The notes: a model not told the origin generated them from the letters alone. A DNA stretch of 45,000 nucleotides from Prorocentrum cordatum (GCA_963575745.1 CAUYUJ010016349.1:399402-444401); one strand, 5' to 3'. Shown: positions 16,993 through 27,349, counted from the stretch's first letter. Numbers and translations are program-made.

Positions 16993-17498
16993 TTGTCGCT
17001 CCCCCAAGTTGCCGCTCCGGTGCTCTCTCGGAGCCGCCCCCCCCCCCCCCCTTTTCGGGTCGGGCGAAAGGGGGGATTGGGAAAGGGGGGGGGTACGAAA
17101 TCTGCTGCATGCAGCTGGTTTCGGCCTCACCGAGGGGCCCGTTCCTCGATACATAGCCGCCTCCGGCGCCGGGAGGCGCCGGGAAAATCAGCTGCGTGAG
17201 CTGATTCTCAAACCCCCCCTTTGCTATCCCCCCCCTTTCGCCCGACCCGACCTTCCCAGACCCCGACGTCATGATTTTTTCATGACGCGGCCCCCAGAGG
17301 TCCAGACCCATTCCCCAGGACCGGCTTTTCATCCTGAGTCGTTTTTTGACGGTCCTGAGGGCCGGTAAGGGCCCCCAGAGGCCGAAAATAGCGAAAAACC
17401 TCTCGTCGTGATTTTTTCATGACTCGAGGGGGTCTGGGTTTGCCGCTCCCCCAAGTTGCCGCTCGGGTGCTCTCTCGCGCGCCGCCATCCCCCGGCAG
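16993..17498. repeat. 45-bp direct repeats flanking a long inverted repeat
   Basis: A 45-bp block (GCTCCCCCAAGTTGCCGCTC...) occurs at about 16,993-17,036 and 17,440-17,485. Between them, 17,053-17,118 is an imperfect inverted repeat of 17,190-17,255 (GGGTCGGGCGAAAGGGGGG, G-runs and CAGCTG in both arms). Outside the arms, CATGA-T6-CATG-like hairpins occur at about 17,268-17,285 and 17,405-17,423. The second direct repeat ends at the acceptor of the first recognised AK7 exon. Confidence 0.65.
17265..17428 (-). repeat. Dispersed repeat C, copy 1
   Basis: The reverse complement matches 38,090-38,265 over about 165 bp. Shared blocks are AACGACTCAGGA, AAAACCGGTCC/AAAGCCGGTCC, GGGGGCCC and ATCACGACG. 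Shorter relatives lie at 37,425-37,490 and 40,290-40,410. Confidence 0.75.
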
Positions 17499-17600
17499 CG
17501 GCGGGGGCCGGCGGACGCGGACGCCGACCGACGGATACCGTCGCCGGCGCACGAGTCGTGGAAGTACCTGGAGACGCTGGCACTGTCGCTCGCGCCCAAG
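17499..17600 (+). CDS. AK7: AK7-like exon 1 of those recognised
   Basis: Encodes about 34 residues including DADRRIPSPAHESWKYLETL and LALSLAPK. It matches the region where the family has an acidic/Arg-Arg stretch followed by a helix with an E-x-x-x-L pattern. Acceptor CCGGCAG at 17,498. The end is taken at AAG before GACCGG (GA donor), which mirrors the next exon start GAGAAG. A GT donor six bases later (after CGG, 17,606) is the alternative and would add Asp-Arg. It is the least certain exon because its Arg/Ala-rich start has low complexity. Confidence 0.55.
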
Positions 17601-17644
17601 GACCGGGTATGCCCCTGCGGGTGCGGCGGGTGCGGCGGCGGGGG

Positions 17645-17824
17645 TACAGTCGGGGCCCTGAAGAGGGAACCCTTTTCGTTGGGGAGGGGCTCCGTGTTCC
17701 TGAAGTGTTTCGCAGCTCGCCCTGGATTCTCCTTAGGTTTTCGATCGGAAATCGAAGTTTCACGTATGGAAAAAAGGGGCCTCGTTCCTTATGTGGGGCT
17801 CCTTGGGTCAACGCCCCGACTGTA
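17645..17824. mobile_element. MITE family B, copy 1 (180 bp)
   Basis: Begins TACAGTCGGGGC and ends GCCCCGACTGTA, a perfect 12-bp inverted terminus. Read as CAGTCGGGGC termini with flanking TA, this is the form of a Tc1/mariner-type miniature element with TA duplication. The interior matches copy 2 (42,206-42,385) at roughly 90% by eye and both are exactly 180 bp. No coding capacity. Confidence 0.8.
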
Positions 17825-17829
17825 CGGTC

Positions 17830-18010
17830 GGGAGCGTTGGGGTCGCGGGCCGCCTTCGCCGGTTCTGGCCCGCCGCGCTCCGGCGCGACGCGGTGTCCAC
17901 CTTCGAGTCCCCATGGCGTCAGCGTCCCGGGCTCTTCCGAGCCTCCCGCGGGGCAGGAGAGAGGCGACACGCGCAGCGCTCGTGGCACGCTGAGCACAAG
18001 TTCCTGGCCT
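17830..18010 (+). repeat. Dispersed repeat D, copy 1
   Basis: Shares its order of blocks with copies at 29,224-29,440, 40,028-40,232, part of 42,900-43,040 and (minus strand) 37,740-37,870. The blocks are GCCGGTTCTGGCCC, GGCGCGACGCGG, CGAGCCTCCCG, GGCGACACGC and AAGTTCCTGGCC. SINE-like in size, but no tRNA-type promoter was recognised. Confidence 0.65.
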
Positions 18011-18104
18011 GATGTGCCACCCGCGGGGCGGCGCTTTCCGAGCCCTCCCTGCTCTCGAGGTTTCTGGGACCGACGGCTCCGGGGGGTCCTTACGTTTTCC
18101 GAGG

Positions 18105-18410
18105 GTTGGGGAGGAGGAGCAGCAGGAGCAGGAAGAGCAGAGGGACGAAGGGGAGGAGTCAGAGGGGGGAGGGAGGACCAGGAGGAGGCGAGGAGGTGGA
18201 GCAGGAGCCTGATGACGAGGAGGATGAGAGTAAGCAGAAAGACGAAGGATGCGGGAGGAGGAGGAGGAGGAGAACGAGGAGGAGGAGGAGGAGGAGGAGG
18301 AGGAGGAGGAGGAGGAGGAGGGGGAGGGGGAGGAGGGAGGAGGGAGGAGGAGGAGGAGGAGGAGGAGGAGGAGGAGGCGGAGGAGGAGCGGAGGAGGAGG
18401 AGGGGGCCGC
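18105..18410. repeat. GGA-rich polypurine block
   Basis: About 300 bp of GGA/GGAG repeats with interruptions. The long Glu, Arg or Gly frames are repeat artefacts. Confidence 0.85.
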
Positions 18411-18779
18411 AGCTCTGAGGGTTCGATTCAAAGAGTCCGGGGGGAGCGAGTCCGAGGAGGAGCAGCGGCAGCGTAGCCTCCTCTTCCGTTTTTGCCCCCG
18501 TTTCCTCTTGTGTTCGGCCTCCTGGGAGGCCCTCGTCGCCACCGCTGGAGTCGCATCGAAAGTCTGGTCAGAGCGCACCCCGGAAGAGGTCCGGGGAGTA
18601 GCAGTATCGGTACCGTTTGGTTCCCCCAATGGTGCCCACCCGGGGTGGGCCTTGAGGTCAGCAGGCGGCGGGCGGCAGCGCGCGCTGCACGACACACGCG
18701 GAGGTTCCCTTGCGAGGCCCTGGCGCGTACTCCTGTTCCGAGTCCTGCGCATCGAGTCCTCCTCTTGCTTGTCCTAACC

Positions 18780-19040
18780 TTGCCTCTCCTCCTGACCCTG
18801 CCTCTCCTCCTCGTCCTCCTCCTCCTCCTCCCTTCTCCTCCTCCTCCTCCTCCTCCTCCTCCTCCTCCTCCTCCTCCTCCTCCTCCTCCATCCTCCTCCC
18901 CCTTCGTCTTCTCCTCCTCCCCACGTGGGGGGGGTGGAGGGGCGAGAGAGGCTGCATGCAGTTGCTCCCTGGGGCGGGAGGAAGGCAAGGAGGAAGAGGA
19001 GGAGGAGGAGGAGGAGGAGGAAGAGGAGGGATGGTAATCT
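18780..19040. repeat. (TCC)n tract with a following (GGA)n tract
   Basis: TCC repeats at 18,800-18,925, then GGA repeats at 18,985-19,032 on the same strand. The pair forms a large inverted polypurine/polypyrimidine arrangement around a 60-bp spacer. Confidence 0.8.
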
Positions 19041-19416
19041 GAGGGGGAAGGGAGGAGGAGAGGATAGGAGAGAGGGAGGCAGGCACTTAGGAACGAGAGA
19101 AAGGGAGGGAATGACAAGGAGAACTGAGAACATGACCGTGGGAGAAGCGAGGGGATGGAATGGCAGACATGAGACGACGCCGAACCTTCTGGCATGTCCT
19201 AAGAGCTCGATGAAATGTCATTGCACGACCCTCTCAAGCCGCGTGTTGAGAAGTTGAGCAATCTGCAGCTTTCAGAGCAGAGTGGTCAGAGCGAAGCCTC
19301 TATTGCTGTGGAACCTTTTGAATATCTCTCTCTCTCTTTCTCTGTCTCTCCTCTTTCTTCCTCTCTCTCTCTATCTCTCTCCCTCGCTCTGCATACATAC
19401 TGAGTTGCAGTCGCAG

Positions 19417-19494
19417 GAGAAGCTCAGACCACACGTCATCGCAGCGGGCGTCTTGTACGGCAATGGCGAGACCGTGTTCAATGAGCTGTTCAAG
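19417..19494 (+). CDS. AK7: AK7-like exon 2
   Basis: 26 residues: EKLRPHVIAAGVLYGNGE then TVFNELFK. This fits the family's conserved end of a beta strand with A-A-G-x-x-Y-G-x-G-E and a following F-K helix. Acceptor GTCGCAG after a long CT tract, donor AAG|GTGGCC. Phase 0 at both ends. Confidence 0.8.
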
Positions 19495-19870
19495 GTGGCC
19501 CTCGGGGGGTTCTTGTTTTCTCTTTCCTCTCCCTCTCTTTAGGGGAATGAGGAATGACATGTGCAGAAATACTGGGAGTTCCGCGCAGAGTTCGCGGCTC
19601 CGCGCTGGACCCCCCTGGCGGCGCCTCTGGCGCCGCCCCTGGCGCGCTCCTTATGTCTTTCTTCGGTCCCCTACTCTTTCCGAGGCGCCCCAGCGCACCC
19701 TGCCGTTCCCGGCACGCGACGCCCTCTGGGGGGACATCGGCGTCGACCCCTGCTCTTCGCTCTCTTTCTCTCTCTCTCTCTTTTTTGTTTCTCTCTCTCT
19801 CTCTCTCTTTCTCTTGCTCTCTCTCTCTCTCTGTCTCCGCGCCGTCGCTCCTGCAATCACGGGCTATGGT

Positions 19871-20027
19871 TAAGTCGGGCACGTCTCCCCACAGGAGGAA
19901 TCTTCAAACATAGGATAACATAGTCTGGATACGTTTTTTACCACACATGTTTGATTCTGTTTGAATATGTTAAACTATTTTTGATTTTTCCTCGAAAGCC
20001 CGCCTGCAGGAGGACATGCCCGACCTA
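19871..20027 (+). mobile_element. MITE family A, copy b (157 bp)
   Basis: Left end TAAGTCGGGCACGTCTCCCC, right end AGGACATGCCCGACCTA. The left 28 bp and the complement of the right 28 bp are imperfect inverted repeats (AGTCGGGCAYGTCY..., ACAGGAGG/GCAGGCGG). TA flanks both sides. The AT-rich interior carries the core ACATAGTCTGGATACG. Confidence 0.75.
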
Positions 20028-20162
20028 AGGCTATTGTGCAGATCCGCCGGTTGATGACCGTGAGGCCTCGCTGCCCCGCCCGAGTCTACGTCTCTCGCCG
20101 GCCTCCTTTTTGCAGGATGTCCCCCTGCCTGCCGCCGTCGACCCTACAGTTCGAAAATTGAG

Positions 20163-20405
20163 CCCTCCTCCTCCTCCTCCTCCTCCTTCTCCTCCTCCCC
20201 CCCCTCCTCCCCCTCCTCCTCCTCCTCCTCCTCCTCCTCCTTCTCCTCCTCCTCCTCCTCCTCTTCTCCTCCCCCCCCTCCTCCTCCCTCCTCCTCCTCC
20301 TCCCCCTCCTCCCCTCCCCCCTCCTCCTCCTCCTCCTCCTCCTCCTCCTCCTCCTCCTCCTCCTCCTCCTCCTCCTCCTCCTCCTCCTCCTCCTCCTCCG
20401 CCTCG
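20163..20405. repeat. (TCC)n tract, 240 bp
   Basis: Polypyrimidine with C-run interruptions, pure TCC from about 20,320. The 298-residue Gly-rich and Pro-rich frames through it are artefacts. Confidence 0.9.
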
Positions 20406-20639
20406 CCTCCTCCTCCACCTCCACCTTCGCCGGCCGCTGCCACGTCTGACCGCGTGCTCATCCGGCATGTGAGTGGCCCGGTGTGATCGTGTGGTCGCCC
20501 GTCTCCGATCGCACAGTGACGATTCTCTCCTTGCAGCGCGGCTCGCTCGTCGCTTGCTCGCGCGAGCGGAACATCCTTGCAGGGTTGTACCGCCGACGCT
20601 GTGGTGGGCCCGAACGTGAAGTTGCCAAGCCGGTCTCGC

Positions 20640-20830
20640 TTGTCCCTTCCTCTGCCTCCCCTCTCTCCCACCTCCATCCTCCATCTCTACATATATCCTC
20701 CTCCTTTCCTCCATCCTCCTCCTTTCCTCCATCCTCCATCTTTCCTCTCCCACCTCTTTCCTCCATCCCACCTCCTTCCTCCTTCCTCCCTTCTTGCATA
20801 CCCCCTCCATCCTCCTTGTCTCTCTCGGTC
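20640..20830. repeat. Imperfect TCCATCC/CT-rich repeat
   Basis: Repeats of CCTCCTTTCCTCCAT type, about 17-bp period near 20,695-20,745. No coding. Confidence 0.6.
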
Positions 20831-20954
20831 TCTTCTCTCTGCGTGCCCCTCCTGCCTGGTTGGGGGACAGGGGCGACGGGAGGATTGAGGAGGTCCGCAC
20901 TGCGGCAATTGAAGCGCAGAGGGACATTGAAAACCAACTCGTCGTGATTCGGGC

Positions 20955-21015
20955 GCGTGGTGTGTATGTGCGTGTGTGTGTGTGTGTATGTGTGTGTGCG
21001 TGTGTGTTTGTGGCT
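20955..21015. repeat. (GT)n microsatellite
   Basis: Alternating TG with occasional C or A. A second short run lies at 21,125-21,165. Confidence 0.8.
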
Positions 21016-21274
21016 TGCGTAACCCTTATCAGTGGGCCCCCATCAGCATACGCTCGGTGGTAGACAGCCTGTGTGAACCCGCGAACGCCCTCGCTGAGTT
21101 AGACCAATTGGCCGAAGTAAAACAAGTGTGCGTATCTGTGTGTGTGCGTGCGTGGTTACATGCGTGACGCAACATATGGAGCAATGCGCTGAGCATGTTC
21201 GCAAGTCGCGAAGCGTAGTGTCGCACACCTGTAGGGCAGCTTGGTGGAGGGACATGACAGAAGGGGGCAGGGCG

Positions 21275-21690
21275 ACCGACTCTTGATTCCGTGGTGTAGA
21301 GTGTTTGGTGCAACCAGGTGGAAGATGGGACCATTTCGTGATTCCGTTGTGCAGGTGTTTGGCGCACGTCATGACGCAGCATTGAAGGTAGAGGCAACTC
21401 TTGTTTCCGTGGTTCCGGGTGTCTGGCGCAAGCCATGGCGCAGCTCAGGATTGCGTTGTACGAGGGGGGCAGGGCGGACAATTCGTGATTGTGTCGTGCC
21501 ATGTGCTTTGCGCTGGCTATGCCGAACCATATGCGTGACGAAGAGGGGGGACCTAACTACTCGTGATCAGTCAGGACCAGTTCGCGATTCCGTAGTGCGG
21601 GGTGTGCGGGGTGTTTGGCACAGTTGATCACGCAAGTTGTGCATTGCCGCGTCGTATCCTCACACATGTTGTTCAGGGGTTGTTGGCGCG
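21275..21690 (+). repeat. Degenerate 60-95-bp tandem repeat
   Basis: Units carry GTGATTCCGTGGTGCAGGGTG-like starts followed by TTTGGCGCA. Copies begin near 21,281, 21,338, 21,402, 21,485 and 21,581. Diverged and of uneven spacing. Confidence 0.55.
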
Positions 21691-21999
21691 GTGAAAATTA
21701 CCAGTTTGGGCGTTTTGCCTGTACATCTCTTCATGGAAGATGGGGGCCCAGCGCGTGTTGGGTTTGGGTGAAGGCCAGCCTTCTTGCCCTGACGACCGTA
21801 GAGTGTTTGTGCCAGACTGCGTAGGTGCTGAAGCGCGCCACCGTATCAGGCTGAAACATCCCAAGAGTGAGGGTTCAGCTGCACATGCGGATGCTACCCA
21901 CATTGCTCCTGTAATTCCGATGTAGTTCTAGTTATTGCTGTAGCGATGCATGCACATTTGCGCCACACACATAAGATGTAGGAGACAGAGCGGAGGAAG

Positions 22000-22180
22000 G
22001 ATGGCGATAGAGAGGGAGGGAGGAGGGAGGAAGGAGAGATGAGGAAGGACAACTGGAGGATGGAAGAGGGAGGGCGAAGGAGAGAGAGAAAGAGAGAGAG
22101 CGAACGAGGCAGAGTGACATGGAGGAAGGGAGGGATGGAGGGAGGGAGGGGTGGAGGGACGGAGGGACGGAGGGAGTGAC

Positions 22181-22228
<48 letters not shown>

Positions 22229-22284
22229 ACGTGAGAGAGAGGGGAGGGAGAGGGAGATGGAGAGGGAGAGGGAGATGGTGAGGG

Positions 22285-22323
<39 letters not shown>

Positions 22324-22390
22324 ACGAGAGAGAGAGAGATGGAGGGAGGAACAGGGGGAGGAACGAGCGAGACAGAGACACATAGAGATA
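22000..22390. repeat. GA/GGA-rich polypurine region
   Basis: GGGAGG and GAGAGA repeats, nearly all purine on the plus strand for about 390 bp. Confidence 0.85.
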
Positions 22391-22514
22391 GAGGGAAATG
22401 CACAACAGCATCACGCACTGTGTTCCCATGTGTACATCTACGTATATATATATATGGACACATAAAGAGACAGGATTGTCGAATCCAGCCAATGGAGAGA
22501 AGGCATGTTGCCCA

Positions 22515-22870
22515 ATAGTTGCAGATGTGTTTTTAATGTGTTTTGAATGTATGATGGATGTCCGCCGCCGCGGGGGCATTGTCGGGACATGATTAAAGCA
22601 TGGAAAATACATGTCTTAAAACATTCAATCAACATGCAAAAGCATATTCAGCATTAAGACAATATCTTTTGTTGTGTAATACCTGTTGTTGTAATGTGGG
22701 ATAACACAATGCTTAACATTAGAAACACATCCCAGCTATGTTTTCAATGTCGTTTTCTTTTGGATACTTCAAACATGGATTTGTAATGTGTTCAAGGTGT
22801 CCTTGGAAATGTCCCCGGCGGAGGGACGACATCCAAAACACATGCAAAACACAGTCAAGCATACATCAAT
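22515..22870. repeat. AT-rich foldback element
   Basis: The left arm (about 22,518-22,600: TGTGTTTTTAATGTGTTTTG, GATGTCCGCCGCCG) is an inverted match of the right arm (about 22,785-22,865, whose complement reads TGTGTTTTGCATGTGTTTTG and GATGTCGTCCC). The interior is AT-rich, unlike the window. Likely a foldback or MITE remnant. Confidence 0.55.
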
Positions 22871-23059
22871 GATTCTACGATCGGACTGCTGGAGTTTCCA
22901 TCGTCATGGCATCCGCAGACATAAGGCAGATACACATATCAGAGTGACGGGGCTGAACGGTCTTACGCCGTTTACGTTGCGTGGGCGAAGTGAGATTATG
23001 TGGCCCAAAGTATGCTTGTTTGTTATTGATGTTTTTGTTAAATGTTCAGTTATAAAGGA

Positions 23060-23720
23060 TATTTGTTGCTGGACTCCGCAAACGGTTCCGCGCGCTCTCG
23101 CCTCGACGCCGGCTACACTTTCCATGAAAATGAGGCTCCCGCGCGAGCGTTGCCTGGAGTGTAGATGTGGGCTCTTGGAGGCCCGGCTACAGCGATAACG
23201 GCTCCCGCTCGATATTGCCTTCACAATCTACCCCGAGACACCCTGGCCCGAGAGGCCCCCGAAATGAGGAACGGCGCTCTCGCTCGAGACTTCCTCGCAA
23301 GTCAGTCAAGTTGGCAGAGGCCCAGCCATGACGACAAGGGCTCCTATTAGATACTTCCTCACAATTTACTCTGAGAGCCCCTGGCCAGGATGGCCCCCGA
23401 TCTCAGGAATGGCCCCCGATCTCTTGTGATTCAGTCAAATTGGTGGAGACTCAACTATGACGACAAGGGCTCTCGTTCAATACTCCCTCCACATGTATTC
23501 GCAAAGGCTTTTGCCAGAGAGGCCCCCGGACGCGAGTGGCGCTCTCGCTCGAGACCTTCACGTAATTCAGGCAAGTTGGTGGAGGTCCAGACACGGCGGC
23601 AAGGGTTCCCGTTCGATATTTTTCCATATGTATTCCGAGATCCCTTGGTCAGAGAGGCCCCCGAAATCAGGAACGGCGCTCTCGCTCGAGAGTTCCTCGC
23701 ATTCCAGTCGGTGGCCAACA
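23060..23720 (+). repeat. 136-bp tandem repeat (dimeric), about 4 copies
   Basis: Units share AGGCCCCCGAAATCAGGAA, GCGCTCTCGCTCGAGA, TTCCTC, AAGTTGG and GACGACAAGG. AGGCCCCCGA/GGCCCCCGG starts near 23,258, 23,393, 23,522 and 23,659. Each unit has two related halves (GCTCTCGCTCGAGACTTCCTC and GCTCCTATTAGATACTTCCTC). Diverged relatives occur at 24,510-24,700 and 25,010-25,220. Confidence 0.7.
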
Positions 23721-23836
23721 AAGAAGGTACTCCCCCCGAAAAGGGGGTGCAATCGAAGACGAAGTAGGCGGGCATCGAGGGTTGTGGCATACAGAGTGCA
23801 CGACACATGTGCCAGTGAGAGCGAACAGTCTTAACA

Positions 23837-25010
23837 TGGGTGGTGTTGTTGTCGTTGTTGATAGTATGGTATTGTTATTGTTGCTGCTATTGCTGTCGTG
23901 TTTGATGTATCATTTCTCAAGAACCATTCGTGTTGGTCCCCCCCCTCTGGTGCCCACTCTGTTGTTTCAATTGAAATGCCCCTCCCTGGGCTCACTCCCA
24001 TGTTTTACACGGGAAGGTCTTGCGCCTCAGATAGGGCTTGTGGCCCCCCGTTTTAGAACAATAGCAGCAATCATCGTGATTTTGTTAGCTCTTATCTGCC
24101 CGCTTGCTATCCTACACGTGCGTCCCAAACCCTCGGAAACCGCCCTCTTCGTCTTCGACCTTCTACCCCATTGGGGGTAAGACTTCATTGCCTGCCACGC
24201 GTCGTTGGCGCAGCCCTTAAAACAGGGTAAGGGAGGGAGGAGTGGAGAGGCAATGGGAAGGGAAAGGGATGGAACACAAGAGAGATCAGCAGGATAGTGG
24301 TCAGGAACAGGACAACAAGAGCCATAACCAGATGGGTGGATCGGGATGGTGAACAAGCTGTAAGGATGCATCAGGCGGAGGCCGTTGTTGGTGTAGTTGA
24401 GGTACCAGGGGCTCAGTCTGTTGCCCACTTGTTACAGACCAGATCCCAGCTCTGGGAGGGGCACTTCACATGGACACAAGATACACCCAATGGGGGGAAT
24501 CACCACATGATTCTCGAGAAATGGGCAGCCTCCCGCCTGATACTTCCTCACAAGTTATTGAAGGATCGCGCTCTCGCCTGAGACCACCTTGCAATGCATA
24601 GCGGAATCGTTTTCTCGACGTTGTGGAATCGCGCTCTCGTTCTGGACTTCGTTGTTTCAAGAACCGCGTTCTCGTCTGAGACTTCCTCGCCAGCTCATCT
24701 TGCTAACCCTTCTCGTCCTCCAGATTCCCTCTGTTCTTTTTGTATTTTGTCGGTGCTTCATGGCCTACGGCTCCTCCTATGACGGATGGCACGCGAGCGT
24801 ATCAGAGCAAGCATTGTTAATATGTTTGTTGTTGTTGTTGTTGTTGGGGTCTCATTTCTAGAGCATGATTGTGTTTGGGATCGCCCTTCTGGTGTACCCC
24901 TGTGCTTTTCAATTAAAATGCCCCTCTGGGTCTCGCACCTGATTTTTGACAAAGGGGGAAACGTTAGTCCTCAAGTTGGGCCCCTGGCCTACGGTTGACA
25001 ACAACAGCAG
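23837..25010 (+). repeat. Two diverged copies of a roughly 230-bp block
   Basis: 23,837-24,075 and 24,815-25,010 both run from a GTT/TTG microsatellite through CCCTCTGGTG, TTCAATT-AAATGCCCCTC and a CCTCA...GGGC end. Together with the 136-bp repeats they suggest segmental duplication of a composite unit of nearly 1 kb. Confidence 0.6.
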
Positions 25011-25525
25011 CAGCGGTTCCCGCCTGATGCATCTTCACAATGTATTTCGAAATCGCGCTCCCGTGCGGGAGTTGTTTGGATTGTATCCAGGAGCTGCGCT
25101 TTTGGCGTGGCATTTCAGCACCGTTCACGCCAGCTCCGTGCCCCCGAGACTCAGGAGTCACGCTCTCGCGATTGTTGTCTCCACGATTTACGTGGGAATC
25201 GCGCGACCTTTCAAAAGCTCTTTGCGATCCATGTTGGATTGACGCTTCAGCGGCCCGCCCGCTCGACCGGGCCGTCTGGGCCCGCCCGCCCGACCTGCCC
25301 GTTAGGGTCCGCCCGCCCGACCCGCCCGCCTGGTTTTGCCGCTTGCACTCCTCCGAATACTCCTGCTACTCTCTCTCTCGTTCTCCATCCTTCTCCCTCC
25401 CCCATTGCCACCTCTCTCCTTCCTTCCTTCCCTTGTTGTTAGGGGCTGCGCCGACTACATGGGCAGGGGAGATGTACACCCAAGGGGGGTACGGTCGAAG
25501 ATAAAGAGGGCGGGTATCAGAGGTG
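24160..25525. repeat. Inverted repeat, arms about 190 bp
   Basis: The complement of 24,160-24,345 matches 25,328-25,525: TGGTTATGGCTCTTG against TGGTTTTGCCGCTTG, then CCCATTGCC, GGGGCTGCGCC/AAGGGCTGCGCC and GTCGAAGA-AAGAGGGCGG. A third, direct copy of the last part lies near 23,740-23,775. Confidence 0.6.
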
Positions 25526-25739
25526 GAGGATCTATGTGCTGAGCGGCACGCGAACATAGAAGAGTGAACAGGGGGTTGAACATGTTGTAGTTGTTGTTGC
25601 TGTTGCTGTTGCCGTTGCCGTTACCGTTGCTCAGGAGCAGTTCCTTCGAAGGGAAGTTAGAAACCCTGAGTGAAACCTCTGCTTGGGGCATGTCTATATA
25701 TGTATGGGGCATGTCTATATATATATATACGTTGCCAGA

Positions 25740-25945
25740 TCAAACAGGCAGAGAAAGAAACCGAGAGAGAGAGAGAGAGACAGAGAAAATAAAGGAGAAA
25801 GAGAGAGGGAGAGAGCGAAATCAACAAAAAGAAACATACATAAATATAGAGATATACATTGATACATATAGATATATGTATATATAGAGAGAGAGAGCGA
25901 GAGAGAGAGAGAGAGAGAGAGAGAAAAAACTAAAACAAAAAAAAA
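25740..25945. repeat. GA-rich region with AT spacer
   Basis: GAGAGA runs at 25,760-25,815 and 25,885-25,925 separated by ATATAGATATA-type sequence. Non-coding. Confidence 0.75.
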
Positions 25946-26116
25946 AAGATAGGGGAGAGGGGAGCCTGGACGGATCGGATGAGGGAAGAGGGGGTACGGA
26001 GGTGCGTTCGCATCACCCGGGACGAGGAGGACGACGAGGAGGAGGACGAGGGCGAGGAGGAGGACGAGAGGAGCAGCAGCAGCATGAGGGACGGAAGGAT
26101 CGCGCGGGGCCGCCAG

Positions 26117-26212
26117 GCGGCGTGGCTGACGCAGCCCACGCATAGCATCATCGCCCCAGGGGACAACTACATCCCGTGCGTCCACGTGCGCGACGTCGCG
26201 CGCCTGGTCAAG
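26117..26212 (+). CDS. AK7: AK7-like exon 3
   Basis: 32 residues: AAWLTQPTHSIIAPGDNYIP followed by CVHVRDVARLVK. The family landmark is a G-x-N-x-(I/V)-P-x-x-H-V-x-D-x-A segment near the end of the NAD(P)-binding-like domain, and it is all here. Acceptor CGCCAG|GCG, donor AAG|GCGGCG (GC type). Phase 0 at both ends. One of the best-supported exons. Confidence 0.82.
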
Positions 26213-26263
26213 GCGGCGGCAGGGCGGGCTGTCAGCCCAGCCCCCGATCCTAGACAGACATGG

Positions 26264-26384
26264 CATCGCTCGGACGTGTGCATTTTTTCCTCGGTGGGGA
26301 CTATCGAGGAGCATCCTTAATCATTTGGCGAAAAAACCACGCACGAAACCGAAAAAAACACAGGGAATGGACGTCCGAGCGATG
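26264..26384. mobile_element. MITE family C, copy 1
   Basis: Ends are inverted: CATCGCTCGGACGT at 26,264 and CGTCCGAGCGATG at 26,372-26,384. The interior (CATTTTTTCCTCGG, GAGGAGCATCCTTAATCATT, GGCGAAAAAACCACGCACG) recurs in copy 2. Confidence 0.65.
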
Positions 26385-26645
26385 GCGAGCAGATCGATCC
26401 AGCCAGAACGATTGTGCACGGCAGGCTCGCACCGCCTCGACGCGGCGGCGGCCCGAGCGCGCAGGCGTTCTTCACGGCTGCACGCCGCCGGTGGCCCAGC
26501 ATCGGCCAGTCTGGAACGGCTCGGCGATGGGAGAGCCGCAGGTCGCGCAAGCCTGCATGGTCCATGGGGTGTGTCAGAGGCCAGCGCTTGGGGTCGCCAA
26601 GAGCACGGATCTGCCGTAGGGGGCTCCGGTCGTGGCTGTCCTTGG

Positions 26646-26764
26646 CATCGCTCGGACGTGTGCATTTTTCCTTCGGCGGGGACCATCGAGGAGCATCCTT
26701 GATCATTTGGCGAAAAAGCCACGCACGAAACCGAACAAAAACACATGGAATGGACGTCCGAGCG
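26646..26764. mobile_element. MITE family C, copy 2
   Basis: Same orientation as copy 1, about 90% identical by eye over 118 bp. Ends CATCGCTCGGACGT and CGTCCGAGCG. About 260 bp of unrelated sequence separates the copies. Confidence 0.65.
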
Positions 26765-27248
26765 AGGGCCAGTGTCCCGATGCTGCCGTTTTTTGTGGTG
26801 TGCGGTGTCGGGCTCCGGGGGTCCGCCGAGGGAGAGCCACGCGGCCACGCCCAGGGGGGCCGCCCGCAGCAGCAGCGGCGGAAGAGGCGGAGCGCGGACG
26901 TGCTCGCACGCCGGTCTGTGGAGGCAGGCGTTTCGGGGCTCCCAGATCTCAGTCTACGTCGAGCGCCGTCTTGCTTCAAGAGTCGATCTGTGTGTTGCTG
27001 CTTGTTGATGCTGTCCGCTAAGGCGGGCCCGAGCCCATTCTGTTTCGTACACTGTGCCTGTGACAGCACTCGACCGCAATTCGCACTTCCATCTGCTGCC
27101 CGCGCTTGAGGACCCTCAGCGCCGCCGTATGGTGGTCTCGACGACTGGGGAAGCAAGGCTTGTAATGGCGATGGTGATGGTGACGACTATGGTGTTCGTG
27201 GGCAAAGACGGGCTTTGAAGAGACATCGTTTTGCATGCTCGAAGGTCG

Positions 27249-27349
27249 GCGCGGATTTATGGGATCGGCGCTGGGCCCGTCTGGCGGCGGTGGTCGCGCG
27301 CTCCGCGCGTAAGGGAGGGGGGCCCAGCGCCGATCCAAGAAATCCACGC
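27249..27349. repeat. Foldback family E, copy 1
   Basis: Arms 27,249-27,278 and 27,320-27,349 pair at 27 of 30 positions (innermost 17 bp perfect: GGATCGGCGCTGGGCCC). The loop contains a GCGCGCTCCGCGCG hairpin. Confidence 0.75.

Larger units (their letters stand above)
17601..19416 (+). other. Intron 1 of the AK7-like gene
   Basis: 1.8 kb. Holds MITE family B copy 1, dispersed repeat D copy 1, a (GGA)n block and a (TCC)n block, and ends with a CT-rich tract (19,325-19,385) before the GTCGCAG acceptor. No other coding seen. GA or GT donor, AG acceptor. Confidence 0.55.
19495..26116 (+). other. Intron 2 of the AK7-like gene (6.6 kb)
   Basis: No other gene seen. Contains MITE A copy b, a 240-bp (TCC)n tract, GT repeats, a degenerate tandem repeat (21,275-21,690), GA repeats, an AT-rich foldback (22,515-22,870), 136-bp satellites and duplicated/inverted blocks (23,060-25,650). 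Donor GT, acceptor CGCCAG. Confidence 0.6.
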
